Origin: Dermanyssus gallinae
Taxonomy: Eukaryota; Arthropoda; Arachnida; Mesostigmata; Dermanyssidae
Direction: 5' to 3'
Assembly (NCBI GenBank): GCA_003439945.1
Contig: QVRM01001260.1
Span: forward strand, 676,501-740,500
DNA: 64,000 nucleotides
The notes under the pieces were generated by a model that saw only the letters and a list, made by a program, of their open reading frames with translations, searched no databases and was not told where the DNA came from. Shown here piece after piece: positions 13,937-23,879 of the stretch. The position numbers and the translations under genes were made by a program. Numbering within the stretch: the stretch's first letter is position 1; every line of letters starts with the position of its first letter.

Positions 13937-14394
13937 TCAACATATGGCTAGGCGCCAGATTAACTTTAGTTGTTGAATTTATCATACATATTTTAAGTTT
14001 TCGGTACCAATGGCACTACAACGTATCTTTAAAATGTCTCAGAGTCATCGACGATACAATATATGTATGTGTGTTTTGCATTAGTCTATAGCTAGAGTTA
14101 TTATTCAAGATCAACTGTAAGCCTGTAGGTTTGATAATTTGTCTATGACGGATTAACTTAGTAATTAATGTTTTAGTATTTACTAATCTGATTAAAACTC
14201 TGACGACAAGGCCAGCGCAATTACTGCATCCAGACATTTACAATCTTAAAAATGTATTGCGCGTGAGCTAGGCATTGATTTAATTTTGGTTTATATTTCA
14301 TAAAACTTTTCAATAAAGATCTCACAGCGCCCTGAGCATCTTATCTCTCTGACAAGATGTGCAGTAGGCACTTTGTTTAAGCAGTTCTATGTAC

Positions 14395-14395
<1 letters not shown>
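13937..14395. other. No gene seen
   Basis: AT-rich sequence between two RLE copies with no recognised domain. Confidence 0.55.

Positions 14396-14432
<37 letters not shown>
14396..14432. repeat. (TA)n array at the 3' end of the large RLE element
   Basis: Pure TA run directly adjoining the minus-strand element's 3' UTR. Confidence 0.93.
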
Positions 14433-14434
<2 letters not shown>

Positions 14435-14851
14435 TTTTTTGTATATTACAATATGCATGTGGGGCACATATTACGAAAGAGTAGCTACGCCAATGGGCCT
14501 AGCGGTTGTGTATTGTGACTATCACGTGTCTGCTTCGTCTAGGCTAGGCCGAGACCACTTCAGAAGAGTGCCACGAACGGAGGCTACGTTTCCACGTTGT
14601 ATGTCGAGATCCAGACGTTGTTTAAAAAAAGACGACGATCTGCTATCACCGGTTGACATATTTAACATAGTGCCGACTTTGCGAATTAGCTGTCTGGTCC
14701 GAACACGCGAGGAGAGGCCAGAGTTCTAGTGCTAGAGAGTGTTAGGGAGTCGGTAACGATTGCATCCCAAACCAGCATTTTGCATCGCTCGAATGGTGTA
14801 AGGGTCATCCCACGTGGACGCCTGCCGTCCTCCGCACGGAGGCCCGGGGGT

Positions 14852-15196
14852 TCAAGGATGCGGACGACCGCATGACCTAAGGGCTCTGCTTAAGGTCTCA
14901 TTGATAGCGGCACGCCTAGAGCGCCGGCCTGCCCTGATGATACACGATAAGCCGTGATGTCCCAGTTTGTCGACGGGGTGACCACATTGACACCGATGCG
15001 AGCCAACTAGGTCTGCTCCTAGTCGTAGGCCTACTGCTATGCAAATCGTCTCGTCATCAAGAAGGGTACCTATGGGTGCACTGGAAAGCGCGTGTAACCA
15101 GGCGCCTGAATCCTTCGCGGACACGGCATTTAGGCGAGCTCTGGTCGTGTCGTCGGCAGCTTCATTAAATAGACGTCGTTGTACCTCAGCGTGCAA
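14852..15196 (-). pseudogene. RLE ORF2: linker, CCHC knuckle and start of nuclease domain
   Basis: A 114-codon frame matches the RLE copy at 28253-29773 over the segment before the nuclease. It includes a KA/TRARL-like motif, W-LHAL, GTLLDDETICIAVGLRLGADL, the zinc knuckle CQCGHPVDKLGHHGLSC and GRRSRRAAINETLSRALRSCG. In the other copies the residue pair after GRR.. is RH, here RR. The nuclease core after this point has frameshifted: DGRRPRGMTLTPF-like codons can be read around 14800-14835, with RPDG changed to RPRG. The C-terminal end of the protein lies around 14545-14660, in other frames. Confidence 0.8.
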
Positions 15197-15433
15197 AGTG
15201 GCGCTCCAGTCACATTGGGATAGTACGTTGTTAGGCCTGCCTCCGCAACGGGCCTCAAGATTCTCCTGAAACTGGGCTAAGTGGCTTCTAAACTGGTCGT
15301 TGTATCTAAAAGGGGAATTGCCCCGTTTTCTGCGCTTAGCATTGATAAGACTATGGCAAGACCGGTCAGGGTCTCCAAATTCGGAACCCCGAGGCCCCCT
15401 TTAGAGACGGGCAGTAATGCCTGTTGCCGTGTG

Positions 15434-15976
15434 CTAGATGGTAGAGACGTGTTTAGTAGTCTCCCTGTTCTCGGGAGGCAATAGGTGTTGCTCTTGCAAG
15501 GTTTCTATATGGTCAATGGCGGGCATATCGTATCTGTAGACACGATAAGACACGCCAGAATCATTTCTTTCGGATAGTTTAATAAAAGACTGGCGCACAG
15601 TATCATTCCTGAATGATTCTGGAGTCGATACGCGAGAATGGGAAGTGGCAATCACGTCTGACAGGCGCATATCTCGGGAGCAATTGCGAAAATTGTTGCG
15701 TATTATAACTGAGAGGGATAAAGCGTCGTTGCGGGCGCGGGGGAGTCGAAGAACCACGGGAGCAAATAAGAAAGGACTATACCATGCTTCGACGTCGTTA
15801 TCAGATGAAACTGCTGAGAGTACACGGGTAAGAGCTTCAGCCACTTGTCTCCTGACTGGCTTTGGTACGATTCGAATCAGCCTTATTCGCCCCATAACAG
15901 CTTGAACATCCTCCAAAATGTGTGCCGGTTCCAAACGGGGAGGCTCAGAGGTCATCGGTAGGGTAGACAGTGTCAA
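15434..15976 (-). pseudogene. Open frame across the duplicated RLE N-terminal segment
   Basis: This 180-codon frame consists almost entirely of the 491-bp duplicate. Its first residues come from the RT linker and its last residues from the other junction. It shares the HILEDVQAVMGRIRLIRIVP motif, PVRRQVAEALTRVLSAV and SFIKLSERNDSGVSYRVYR with the upstream copy at 17142-17747. It corresponds to the pre-RT domain of ORF2, of unknown function, which is also present at 27420-27850. It is not a separate gene. Confidence 0.8.
15470..15960 (-). repeat. 491-bp duplicated ORF2 N-terminal segment (downstream copy)
   Basis: This segment is nearly identical to 17099-17590, with the same strand and a few substitutions and one indel. 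It sits inside the RT-nuclease linker of the same element. The linker resumes cleanly on both sides: RT C-terminal sequence can be read up to about 15965 and the GGLG segment resumes below 15430. It encodes an AHILEDVQAVMGRIRLIRIV-type region without the C2H2 finger. Confidence 0.9.
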
Positions 15977-15999
15977 CTCGTTGAGCGCTTGTAAGTCTT

Positions 16000-16910
16000 C
16001 GGCCCGATTAGATAGGTCAGCTCCTCGAAGAAGGTGGATAAGTCTAAAGGAAGAGGAAGAAAACTTGAGTAAGAAGAGTCCCCGATGAGCTCATAGAAGT
16101 GGAAGTCGAGCGGCGGCATTTTCCAGCTTTAATGTCCAACGCTCGATTGCTGCTGTAAGCCCTTCGGGACAAAGTGGCACATCTAGTAGCTCCAGATCGT
16201 CCTTGGCGGTCACCTTGCAGCCGGGCAGGAGGTCTTGGAGCAACTGTATATCAGGAGAAGCCTCATGGGTAGAGCCAAGGATGCACACTTCGCATTTGGC
16301 AGGATTTAACTTTAACCCAGATGTTACACCGAAGTTAAAGACCCGTCGAATGTTCTCGGCTACCGTATGAACGTTTCCTCTAATAGGCCATCGTCAAGGT
16401 ACCAGAGGTTCAGTGGGCTCTTGAAGGAATCTACCAGGTCCTTGATACCCAGACAAAACAGAGGTGGTGCTAAGGGGTCCCCTGCTGCAGTCCGGTGGCG
16501 GACGAAATCACATGCTCAGGCAGAACCAGGTGAGAAGGGTGCCGATATGCCAGCCCGACGTGGTGTACGAGATGAGGGGCGTGGAATGCAACGGCCTTCA
16601 TTAGGTAATCACGTCTCATACTGTTAAAAGCGTCTCTAAAATCTAGCTTTACAACAACCCCTGAAGGTTCGCGCAAATCGAGAAAGTCACGGGTTACGTG
16701 AATGGCTACCTCGGTCCCACCCGGCGTCACAAATCCCAACTGATGTGCACCAGTTGCATGGGAAATAACGGCATTGTTGTGGTTGCATCCGATTTTTGCG
16801 GCGAGCCTGCGTAGTGTAGACGAACACGGGCAAATAGTCTCGCGCCAAATATCAACGGTTAGAGGCAAGAAGATGAGTTGCCCCAAAGTAGAATGCCTAC
16901 AAGCTTTGCC
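16000..16910 (-). pseudogene. RLE ORF2: reverse transcriptase domain with frameshifts
   Basis: The RT palm is spread over several frames. The segment 16470-16886 contains TGAHQLGFVTPGGTEVAIHV, VVVKLDFRDAFNSMRRDYL (motif A region) and SATGLQQGTP (motif B; the usual form is QQGDP). After a frameshift, APPLFCLGIKDLV and then NLWYLDDGLLEE with the catalytic YLDD are readable at about 16390-16470. The segment 16091-16288 carries a thumb region with CILGSTHEASPDIQLL and DLELLDVPL. Further upstream, around 16960-17030, SSAAGLDFMRPRLL marks the first RT motif. Polymerase function is lost through the frameshifts, though catalytic aspartates are still visible. Confidence 0.85.
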
Positions 16911-17032
16911 AATGCGGAGAGCAAATTAGCGGCGACGTCTTCGAGGGACGGCGACAGAAGGTGCATTAATAACCGCGGTCTCATGAAGTCTAGCCCTGCG
17001 GCGGAGCTCTTGGAGAAGCTCTTAATAGCCAC

Positions 17033-17281
17033 CTAAATATCCTCCTTTGATGTGACGTAGGGCATAGGGATTCTGGTCAATGTTGGCCAATCTAGGTCCT
17101 CGGGAGGCAATAGGTGTTGCTCCTGCAAGGTTTCTATACGGTCAATGGCGGGCGTTATCGTATCTGTAGACACGATAAGACACGCCAGAATCATTTCCTT
17201 CGGATAGTTTAATAAAGGACTGGCGCACAGTATCATTCTTGAATGGTTTTGGAGTCGATACGCGCGAATGGGAAGTGGCAA
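17033..17281 (-). pseudogene. RLE ORF2: segment between N-terminal domain and RT
   Basis: The 82-codon frame contains the IETLQEQHLLPPEDLDWP motif shared by both copies of the duplicated segment. It then continues past the duplication boundary (17099) into sequence unique to this site, leading to the first RT motif. It is therefore the original, unduplicated junction of N-terminal domain to RT. A frameshift separates it from the upstream frame. Confidence 0.7.
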
Positions 17282-17747
17282 TCACGTCTGACAGGCGCAT
17301 ATCTCGGGAGCAATTGCGAAAATTGTTGCGTATTATAACTGAGAGGGATGAAGCGTCGTTGCGGGCGCGGGGGAGTCGGAGAACCACGGGAGCAAATAAG
17401 AAAGGACTATACCATGCTTCGACGTCGTTATCAGATGAAACTGCTGAGAGTACACGGGTAAGAGCTTCAGCCACTTGTCTCCTGACTGGCTTTGGTACGA
17501 TTCGAATCAGCCTAATTCGCCCCATAACAGCTTGAACATCCTCCAAAATGTGTGCCGGTTCCAAACGGGGAGGCTCAGAGGTCATCGGTATTGGGGAGGA
17601 AGTGTCAGTGGCGGTCGAGTGTTTAGCTGATACATGTCTTGTTAGGCCACGCCGCGTGTACCGACCGTCGCATAGTGAACATTTAATAGTAGATGGAGTA
17701 GCGCGTGACGCTTCTCCGCCTTGAGCTGAGTGATTATAGTCATTCAT
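17142..17747 (-). CDS. RLE ORF2 N-terminus: C2H2 zinc finger and pre-RT domain
   Basis: This 201-codon frame begins at an ATG (17747) that overlaps the ORF1 stop by four bases (ATGA). Residues about 22-43 form a C2H2 finger, CSLCDGRYTRRGLTRHVSAKH, the type of DNA-binding finger found at the N-terminus of R2-class proteins. A pre-RT domain with HILEDVQAVMGRIRLIRIVP follows. The same finger type occurs in the plus-strand relative at 24026-24092. The frame stops at 17142 by frameshift before the RT. The start is chosen because of the ATGA overlap and because the finger begins shortly after it. Confidence 0.85.
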   Translation of the reverse strand: MNDYNHSAQGGEASRATPSTIKCSLCDGRYTRRGLTRHVSAKHSTATDTSSPIPMTSEPPRLEPAHILEDVQAVMGRIRLIRIVPKPVRRQVAEALTRVLSAVSSDNDVEAWYSPFLFAPVVLRLPRARNDASSLSVIIRNNFRNCSRDMRLSDVIATSHSRVSTPKPFKNDTVRQSFIKLSEGNDSGVSYRVYRYDNARH

Positions 17748-18408
17748 GGTTGTACGATTCGTCGTAGGTTGTCCACTAACGGTAGCAGATGCAACAGCGG
17801 CTCCAAAAGCTTTAATAAGGCCTTGAATTTGGCCGACATCTTTGGGCTTAACCCTGTAAGAATTTGGGACGGTCCGAGAGGGGTGCTTTTGGAGCAGGGC
17901 ACAGTCGGAGTCGCCTTACGTGTACGCTTGACGGGTGTTTTGATTTGGCGTTGTCTTAAAACAGGCGACCTGCGGCGGGACCGCGCTGACGATCTTCCGT
18001 TTTTTTGGTGGGGATTGATATGGGAGCGAGGAGTAGCAGCTGTGGTGTAGGGTCGTTGTGTGACTGAGATATTCTGCGGACGACGCTAGCGTAAGAAGGT
18101 TGTTTTGGAATCTGAGATGTGGTGTCTACAGACAGGGTTGATGTGGAAGACACATCGGTGATCTTGGCCGCCGGGTGCAGCACCTTCACCTGTTGCAGTG
18201 TGCAGGCTTCCAGTATAATTCGGTTTCTTTCTCGAAGGTAAGCCAAGCGAGGGCAGGCAGACGAGCCCGCCGCGTGAGCATCACGACAGTTCACACATCG
18301 TGCTGAATTTGGGCAGCTTGCTGCTAGGTGTCCGGAGGTGCCGCACTTCTTGCATACTACGGCATCGAAATAATCTGGAACGATCACACCCCATCCAGCC
18401 TTGAGCAT
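17744..18408 (-). CDS. RLE ORF1: Gag-like protein with CCHC zinc knuckles (5' incomplete, one frameshift)
   Basis: The open part at 17956-18408 contains CKKCGTSGHLAASCPNSARC followed by CVNCRDAHAAGSSACP, a tandem knuckle arrangement typical of ORF1 Gag proteins of non-LTR elements. AYLRERNRII follows. A frameshift lies at an A7 run (minus strand, about 18000-18006). Beyond it, in the -1 frame, the protein continues through an Arg-rich stretch (RSRRRSPVLRQRQIKTPVKR) and a Leu-rich tail (LKLLEPLLHLLPLVDNLRRI) to a TGA at 17746-17744. The stop overlaps the ORF2 ATG. Continuity over the frameshift and the stop/start overlap argue that both ORFs belong to one element. The N-terminus is lost at the LINE A junction near 18390. 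Expected role: RNA binding in the RNP. Confidence 0.75.
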
Positions 18409-18957
18409 CTAAATAGTCTGAAGGCAGCTTACCTCAAGCAAGTCCTGGGCTTCTATCGTTCAGCCCGCAATCGACTTGTCTATCTCCTTACGGGCACCCC
18501 CTATTCATCGAGGAGCTAAGACGACGTTTTGACTTGCCCTTATCTTCCAACTACGTCAACGTCCTCAAAACGTGGGAGTGCAAGTTTGCGGAAATTGATG
18601 CGGATTTATTTAGCACAGGAGCAATGCAAAACCAGGCATGGAAAGGGCCGAGCCAATCTAGCCGCCATGTGGTGACTAGGTTCCCCGTGCATGGTTTCCA
18701 CCACGTGCTGTGCGCGACATCCGGGTTCCATGATCCCTCGGACTCTTGTGTGTGTCAACGTTGTAAACTACCTTGCGGTAGATACCATGCTGCCTCCTGC
18801 ACCTTAGTCCCGTCTCTAGCTAGTCTAGATGACCAAGCTCGCGTCATAGCTTCATAGCTTTTACATATCTATTATTTTATAAGTCTAAGTGTGTGTATGT
18901 ATACATATGCATATATTTTAACTGTACTTTTTCTACACAACATGTGTGATAATAAAT
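18385..18957 (+). mobile_element. LINE A relative, 3'-end fragment
   Basis: A plus-strand remnant of the LINE A protein tail and 3' UTR. The sequence LNSLKAAYLKQVLGFYRSARNRLVYLLTGTP is equivalent to LCLPRT..RFVYLLAGCGP in the other copies. After a stop it continues with the W...SSRHVVTRFPVHGFHH domain. The UTR ends near AATAAA-like gataataaatc at about 18950. The copy is diverged from the 29926-30400 and 35400-35868 copies and represents another subfamily. Confidence 0.75.
18534..18857 (+). pseudogene. LINE A C-terminal Cys/His domain (subfamily 2)
   Basis: The 107-codon frame encodes the family's C-terminal domain. It has a W near residue 11, SSRHVVTRFPVHGFHHVLC, SGFHDPSDSCVCQRC, then CGRYHAASC. 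The Cys/His pattern (C at the HGFHHxxLC segment, CxCQRC, then GRYHAASC) is conserved in all six LINE A tails in the window and presumably binds zinc. The start codon is accidental: the domain is the end of a long ORF2 and is separated from the preceding VYLLTGTP segment by a stop codon. Confidence 0.75.
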
Positions 18958-19198
18958 CTGAGTGACATCTTGCATACTTGGGGCATTGTGCACTTATCGG
19001 CAAAGTGCCCCGGCCTTGGGTTGGTCGGGCTCAAGAACTACTTGATGAGTTTGATATCGAATAAATATGGATGGCGGAGATTGGCGCGTAAAGGAAATAT
19101 TCACTTTACTGAGCTTAACTCTCGCTCCGTTTCGCATGTAAGACAATCTTTTTACGTGATTGACTCCATGTGGTGCCGGCTGGCGTTGTATCTCTTAT
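18958..19198. other. No gene seen
   Basis: A short open frame at 18946-19236 runs into the TA array and is not credible as a gene. Confidence 0.5.
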
Positions 19199-19219
19199 TA
19201 TATATATATATATATATAT
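19199..19219. repeat. (TA)n microsatellite
   Basis: TA run followed by a T-rich tract shortly before an R1-like 3' end. Confidence 0.9.
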
Positions 19220-19259
19220 CATTTTTTTTGAGGTAATTGGTAAATTTTATTAACTTATA

Positions 19260-20170
19260 TATAATTATTATAAACTGCGTTATGCACACCGGGCGACGTT
19301 GTTAAAGCCTCTGTAGTGTGGGACTCCAATCGTCCTCTTTGCCCCTTGACGGGGTGTGGCCGTAGTACTGTCTTCTCGAAATTATTTTACCTGGCCACTC
19401 TTCTTGCCATTTAGGCTGCTCGGCTTTGTGCGACGGTTATTTTTGACTCAGAGATACCTTGTGCGAATCTTCTTACCAGAATCCAGGATTTGTGATCTTT
19501 GAGGAGCGCCTCTACAAGGGCCTGGCATGTCAGGGGGTTCTGCAGTCCTAGGTTCCGGGATAATAGCTCGCGCTCAGTGTCTAAGAAGGAGCACCGCTTA
19601 TAGCAGTGCCTTACATCATCCGGCTCCCCCGAGTTGCACATGCGGCATACAGGGGCGTCAGTTTTACCAATGCGGTGTAGGTACTGCTGAAAACAGGCAC
19701 CATGGCTTGTTAAAGATTGCGCCAGTGGGTAGGTAAGCGAGCCGTGTCTGAGGCTGTACCATTTTTCAAGATCAGGAAGTATTGATCTTGTCCAATATCC
19801 AGGATGGCCCGGCTGGATTGCTTCCCATTGCTGGCTCCATTCGCTTAGTGTGTCGGTTCTGCTGACTAGTGTGCCCTCCGTTCGAACGTTGGTTACAGGG
19901 TTTCTTGATGCCAATTCTTTTACAGTTAAGTCCTAGGGAATTTGCCTGGAGAGAATCTGTACGGCTGCTGTGGAAGCCGTGCGACTTGCTCGTGTTATGT
20001 TAAGCGCTATAGGTCTTTGGGTCTTGTTGAGGAGGCCACGTGGAATAGCTCTTGTAGTCGTGCGTTCCCATAAGGGTGCGGCGTATAACATGATGCTGTC
20101 TATTACTGATGCTAAAAGTCGGCGCCGAGAGTCGCCTGCTTCTCTGGTCCGTGGGAGGATTTTCCGTAAC
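19260..20170 (-). mobile_element. R1-like LINE, 3' fragment (second subfamily)
   Basis: The minus-strand fragment covers the ORF2 thumb and C-terminal region plus 3' UTR. The thumb segment RRRLLASVIDSIMLYAAPLW at about 20095-20150 parallels RRLLASVAESTALYAAPVW in the 2163-4589 ORF. The same subfamily's 3' end recurs at 54385-54730. No TSD could be identified. Confidence 0.82.
19411..19914 (-). pseudogene. R1-like ORF2 C-terminus with CCHC knuckle
   Basis: This 167-codon frame carries the R1-clade C-terminal signature. It has W...W followed by WTRSILPDLEKWYSLRHGSLTY, LTSHGACFQQYLHRIGK, and a zinc knuckle CRMCNSGEPDDVRHCYKRC. Equivalent segments in the young copy are DLRVWYDRRHGELSY and CVLCDSGETDNVEHTVLRC. 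The frame is 5' incomplete; an upstream frameshift separates it from the thumb region. The knuckle is followed by about 60 residues. It is a remnant, not a gene. Confidence 0.85.
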
Positions 20171-20350
20171 TTGTATTAGGTTAGGTCTAAAGTTCTAAAC
20201 GTTTATTGTGTTAATTATACTATTTTGTTTGCTCTATCGCGTACATGCCTTCATACCTTTGTAAATCAAATCGTATGCATGTCTATTTTGAGCGAAAGGT
20301 GACAGATTGCCAACTTGTTGGGCACGTCAATAAAACCTGATGATTGATTG
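20171..20350 (+). mobile_element. Possible retroelement 3' end with (ATTG)n tail
   Basis: The stretch ends in CAATAAAACCTGATGATTGATTGATAC, with a polyadenylation-like AATAAA followed by ATTG repeats, a tail type seen in some LINEs and SINEs. No coding part is attached, so the family is unknown. Confidence 0.35.
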
Positions 20351-20657
20351 ATACACAACAGTGGGTATACCACGAGACCACTTGGTCGCCTTACTTAAGG
20401 CTGTCTAGTTTAACCTATACCCGTCGATTGCATAAATCGCCGACAAAGGAATATCATGAACCGCAGTAGCATTCAAGTGTGAACCTAGGTTCTGCAAATT
20501 TGTGACATAAACAACCATCTTGCTAACAGTGCATTTCCAGTCAAAGCAAAAAGGCGAATCCTCATCGAACGTTCGTAAGGCACATGTGGTAAACGAGATG
20601 CTCTTTTTAGATACATTGTTTTTAACCCTATCGAGCTGCTTAAGGCTTGTTATGTCA

Positions 20658-20696
<39 letters not shown>

Positions 20697-22004
20697 CTTA
20701 ACCAGAGGGGCCCGTCCGCATATTGACCTGACACAGAACTCATTGAGGCCATCTACTGAGAGTTCAATGGGTGTAAGATAGTTTTATGTAGGCATTGCCT
20801 GTAAAAGCGCCGGCCCTTACGGTTTCGTCCCGTTCTTCTGTCGGACAGTAACATCTTCTTGCACTGTAGCAAACTGAAACAAAATGTTGCTTAATTTCCA
20901 AACATTGTGCAACGCTTCCGCAAGCGCCTACGTTATGAGTTGGCGCACGGAGTGGTTGTAATCCACGCACGACAATATGGAAACCACAGCATTTAGCCAG
21001 ACAAGACCTCAAGCTAGATGCACCGCTGACTAAAGTTGTCCTTAGTTTTTTTTTACATCAGATACAATGAAAACAAAAGAAACTGAAAATAGACTCGCTG
21101 ACTTCGTGATATATTCGTATGCGATGTAGACGCTTCCTGCCGCTTGTCAAACAAAGCAGCAAATCAAGGCAAACTTAATTGCCTTCGCACTTAACAATAG
21201 ACAACGACTGGGTGACCGACCAGCTGAGACTAGTTTATCGACCTTTTTTTGGTCGTTGTCATTGCTGAACTCTGCGACTGTGAGGACGCAGACAGAGGAC
21301 ACGCAAACGTTCGGCGCAAGGAAGCGCGGCCAAACTCCTAGAGTTTCACTTTCTCGATCTCGTTCGGGTAGCTTTTCTCCGTCGCCGCCGCTCGATAGCT
21401 ACCCTACACTCGCCTGTACTCTGTTGCTCTGGCTGGCGAACTTTTGACACTTGTTCGACCTAACCTAATGATCTTCACCCCCCCCCCCCCCCTATCTCTC
21501 TATATCTCTATCTATCTATCTCTCTCTATGTCTTTCTCTGCCTCTTTGTTCCACTATTCGGGTATTGCACGCTCTGTTGCTAATGACTGCTGTATAAATA
21601 GATTTTTGCCCGTCACGGGCGTTTTCCGACCATGTGCGGTCCTCTTCCTTACTAGTGATTTGTGATTGGTGTTCCCCCTCCATTGTAGCGTAGTGACTTG
21701 GCGCCTTCCGTGCCACCATAAAAAAAGATCTCGGCTGGGTAGTTTATGTTCCATACCCATAGGAGCATAGAAATGACGCGTCTAGTGACAGTCATGCAGA
21801 GCACGTTTTTTCACATGGTGTCGAAGTGAGAAGCTATTTTTGCTAGTAGCTACATGCACGTGCGATCGTATCTGTCTATCAGCAGGCACTCCCGAAGCGA
21901 ATTAAAACGTAAGAATAGGAAGGAAGAAGTATCAAAACCCAACCTAGGTTTTAATAAGATAAGTAAATAAAAATGCTGACACGGTGAGTTCTGGATTACC
22001 AGGT
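20351..22004. other. No gene seen; (TA)n at 20660-20693 and C-run at 21479-21492
   Basis: Short frames only. The TA array at 20660-20693 and a poly-C/CT stretch at 21479-21540 are simple repeats. No retroelement domain is seen until about 22005. Confidence 0.5.
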
Positions 22005-23575
22005 TTCAACCTGTCTATTCCAACGACTGTCGGTGGCGATTTCAATGCCCGTACTGATGGTGGGGCTACTAACAATAAAGGCAGTATTACCAATGGGGCC
22101 ACTAACAATAAAGGGAAAATGCAGGCGAATACCACACGTTTTTAAGGTATAATGGAAGCAGCACTTTTGACCTACTGTTTCACAACCTTGTCGATGGCAA
22201 GGTTAAAAGCTTCGATGTTCTTAAGGTGGTTACAAGGAAGCCCCTACCGGTGTCAGCAGTTGTAAGTTTTCCTGATATTTGGAAAAAAACAGCGAGGTAA
22301 ATCACACTTGGTAGCCACAAGGCGTGTAGACCTTTAACTTTTTGTAAGGGCACCATCGCAGCTGCTAGCCAAACGCAAGCTTGACTACCTTAACAAGTAA
22401 AGCATACACCAAGCTATGCTTTGACAGCAAGCGTGAATACGCTGAGCTGAAGAAAATCCGACTTCTTGAAAAAGAGCAGAGCGGAAGTTTGAACCCTACG
22501 GTTAGGCGACCTCGTAGGGGTGATCCACCTGCTCAGCGACGAACAGGTTAAAACTCACATTAACCGATCTTTTATATAACTGCAAAAGGGTACGCCTGTT
22601 TCTAATGATTGAGCGTCCGGTCCCATTAGAAGAGGATACCATGAATCTGCCTTTTCAGGTAAAACAAGTAAGTCAGGTTCTAGCTAGGTTACGAGTAAAT
22701 AACCGACTTAATAGCTATGGTTACGAGTAAATAACCGACTTAATAGCTATGGTTACGAGTAAATAACCAACTTAATAGCTATGGTTACAAGTAAATAACC
22801 GACTTAATAGCTATGGTTACGAGTAAATAACCGACTTAATAGCTATGGTTACGAGTAAATAACCGACTTAGGTTCTGCTCTGTCTTCTGAGAGGACAGAG
22901 TGCGGGGCCAGACTAGATATACTACCAGCAGTGCGTGCAGCCTGAGCTGTTCGTGGTACAAACGCCAGGAGGCTGTGGGAGTCCCACAAAGGGACCCACT
23001 AAGCGGTTTGTCCTTCACTCTTTTGCTTCCCGATTTTTCGGCCATATTTGACAAGAGTACTGAAAAGCCATAGTTGTGATGTAGGCAAATGACATAGTGA
23101 TCGCTTATCACGACCTATGTGCCATTAAAAGCACCACTTTTCCCGCAGAGGCATTTCTTGTCTCAAAGGGGCTAACAATAAACTCAGGAGGACCAAGGCT
23201 ATAAAATTCAGTAGAAGGGGTCGATTGGCTGCCAAGAACGTTATTCATTGCGGCGGCCAATTCTTGAAATTCGAAACATTTTCCGGTATCTGGTGCTTCA
23301 GCTCCATTGTACTAGGACGACCCTCACTGTGCACATTGCTGAGGCAGTCCCTAGTCTTTCTCTGTATGAAAAGGTAGGTGTCCGGCGATAGTACGTCCCG
23401 ACGGCAGTGGCACTCTTCTACCTAACAATAATTCCAAGACTGATGTATGGTCTTAACAGAGCATGGGGACACCTCACTCGCGCTTGCTTGAAAGGTGTTT
23501 CACAATGCATATGAAGCGAGTACTTTGCTCATCAGTGCGCGTAAGTAGGCGCTTTGTGCACATAATGTCAGGCTG
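22005..23575 (+). pseudogene. LINE A, heavily decayed copy from endonuclease to RT thumb
   Basis: Fragments in several plus-strand frames follow the order of a LINE. An APE endonuclease GGDFNARTDGG is at about 22035-22070. DLLFHNLVDGKVKSFDVL follows at about 22170-22220. MNLPFQVKQVSQVLARL, the pre-RT region matching MNSTFTVEEVVQILRGL in the 25.7-kb copy, is at about 22640-22690. GVPQRDPLSGL is at about 22980, and a decayed catalytic box VVM*ANDIVIAYHD (YADD in the better copy) is at about 23073. GLTINSGGPR and ERCFTMHMKRVLCSS follow up to about 23540. Stops and frameshifts are frequent. A 32-bp tandem array replaces the region around the first RT motif. Confidence 0.82.
22687..22870. repeat. 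32-bp tandem repeat, about 5.75 copies, inside LINE A
   Basis: The unit starts GGTTACGAGTAAATAACCGA and ends CTTAATAGCTAT. Copies differ by single bases (one GACTT to AACTT, one CGAG to CAAG). The period is not a multiple of three. Confidence 0.95.
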
Positions 23576-23879
23576 TACACTGGCCGGTGAGATATTATGA
23601 TTTAGATTTGAAAGACGCTACGTACCGTTCAAAAATTTTATCTCGTAACGGGAAAATAAAATTGAACAGGTTTGACAAGAGGTTGGCGACCTGGATATGC
23701 ATAGTGCCTTTTACCTCTAGTCTGGTTTTGCATGTGGCAATCGCCACGGCTATCATTACCTGGTCTCGTCAAATACGAACATCCACGAAGTATCGTGCGT
23801 CTGCCTGTCTGGCGCCCTCAAATAAATCCCTGAACTGCCTTTCTTGAGTGGCATGTCAAGAGCAGCTGACAATAATACT
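23576..23879. other. No gene seen
   Basis: An 86-codon frame (23587-23847, plus) without a recognised domain. It may belong to either neighbouring retroelement remnant. Confidence 0.4.

Larger units (their letters stand above)
14433..18400 (-). mobile_element. Two-ORF RLE-type non-LTR retrotransposon, most complete copy
   Basis: On the minus strand, 5' to 3', the element shows a Gag-like ORF1 with CCHC knuckles (18400-17744) and an ORF2 start overlapping it by ATGA. ORF2 then has a C2H2 finger and an N-terminal domain (to about 17099), an RT domain (about 17030-16000), a linker interrupted by a 491-bp duplicate of the N-terminal domain (15960-15470), and the linker/nuclease region (about 15420-14550) with a 3' UTR ending at (TA)n. 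The 5' end is lost where LINE A sequence begins at about 18390. Multiple frameshifts make this copy dead. The combination of CCHC plus PD...D nuclease with an N-terminal C2H2 finger is known from R2-class elements. A separate Gag-like ORF1 is unusual for them. Confidence 0.82.

Noticed and set aside
17998..18007. A7 run in the Gag-like ORF1 as a programmed -1 frameshift site
   Set aside because: The downstream frame is indeed -1, but the zero-frame codon phase does not give a proper X XXY YYZ heptamer. The shift lies inside one Gag protein and no structure follows. A homopolymer indel is simpler.
22687..22870. CRISPR-like array
   Set aside because: The units are contiguous tandem repeats with no unique spacers, in a eukaryotic retroelement context.
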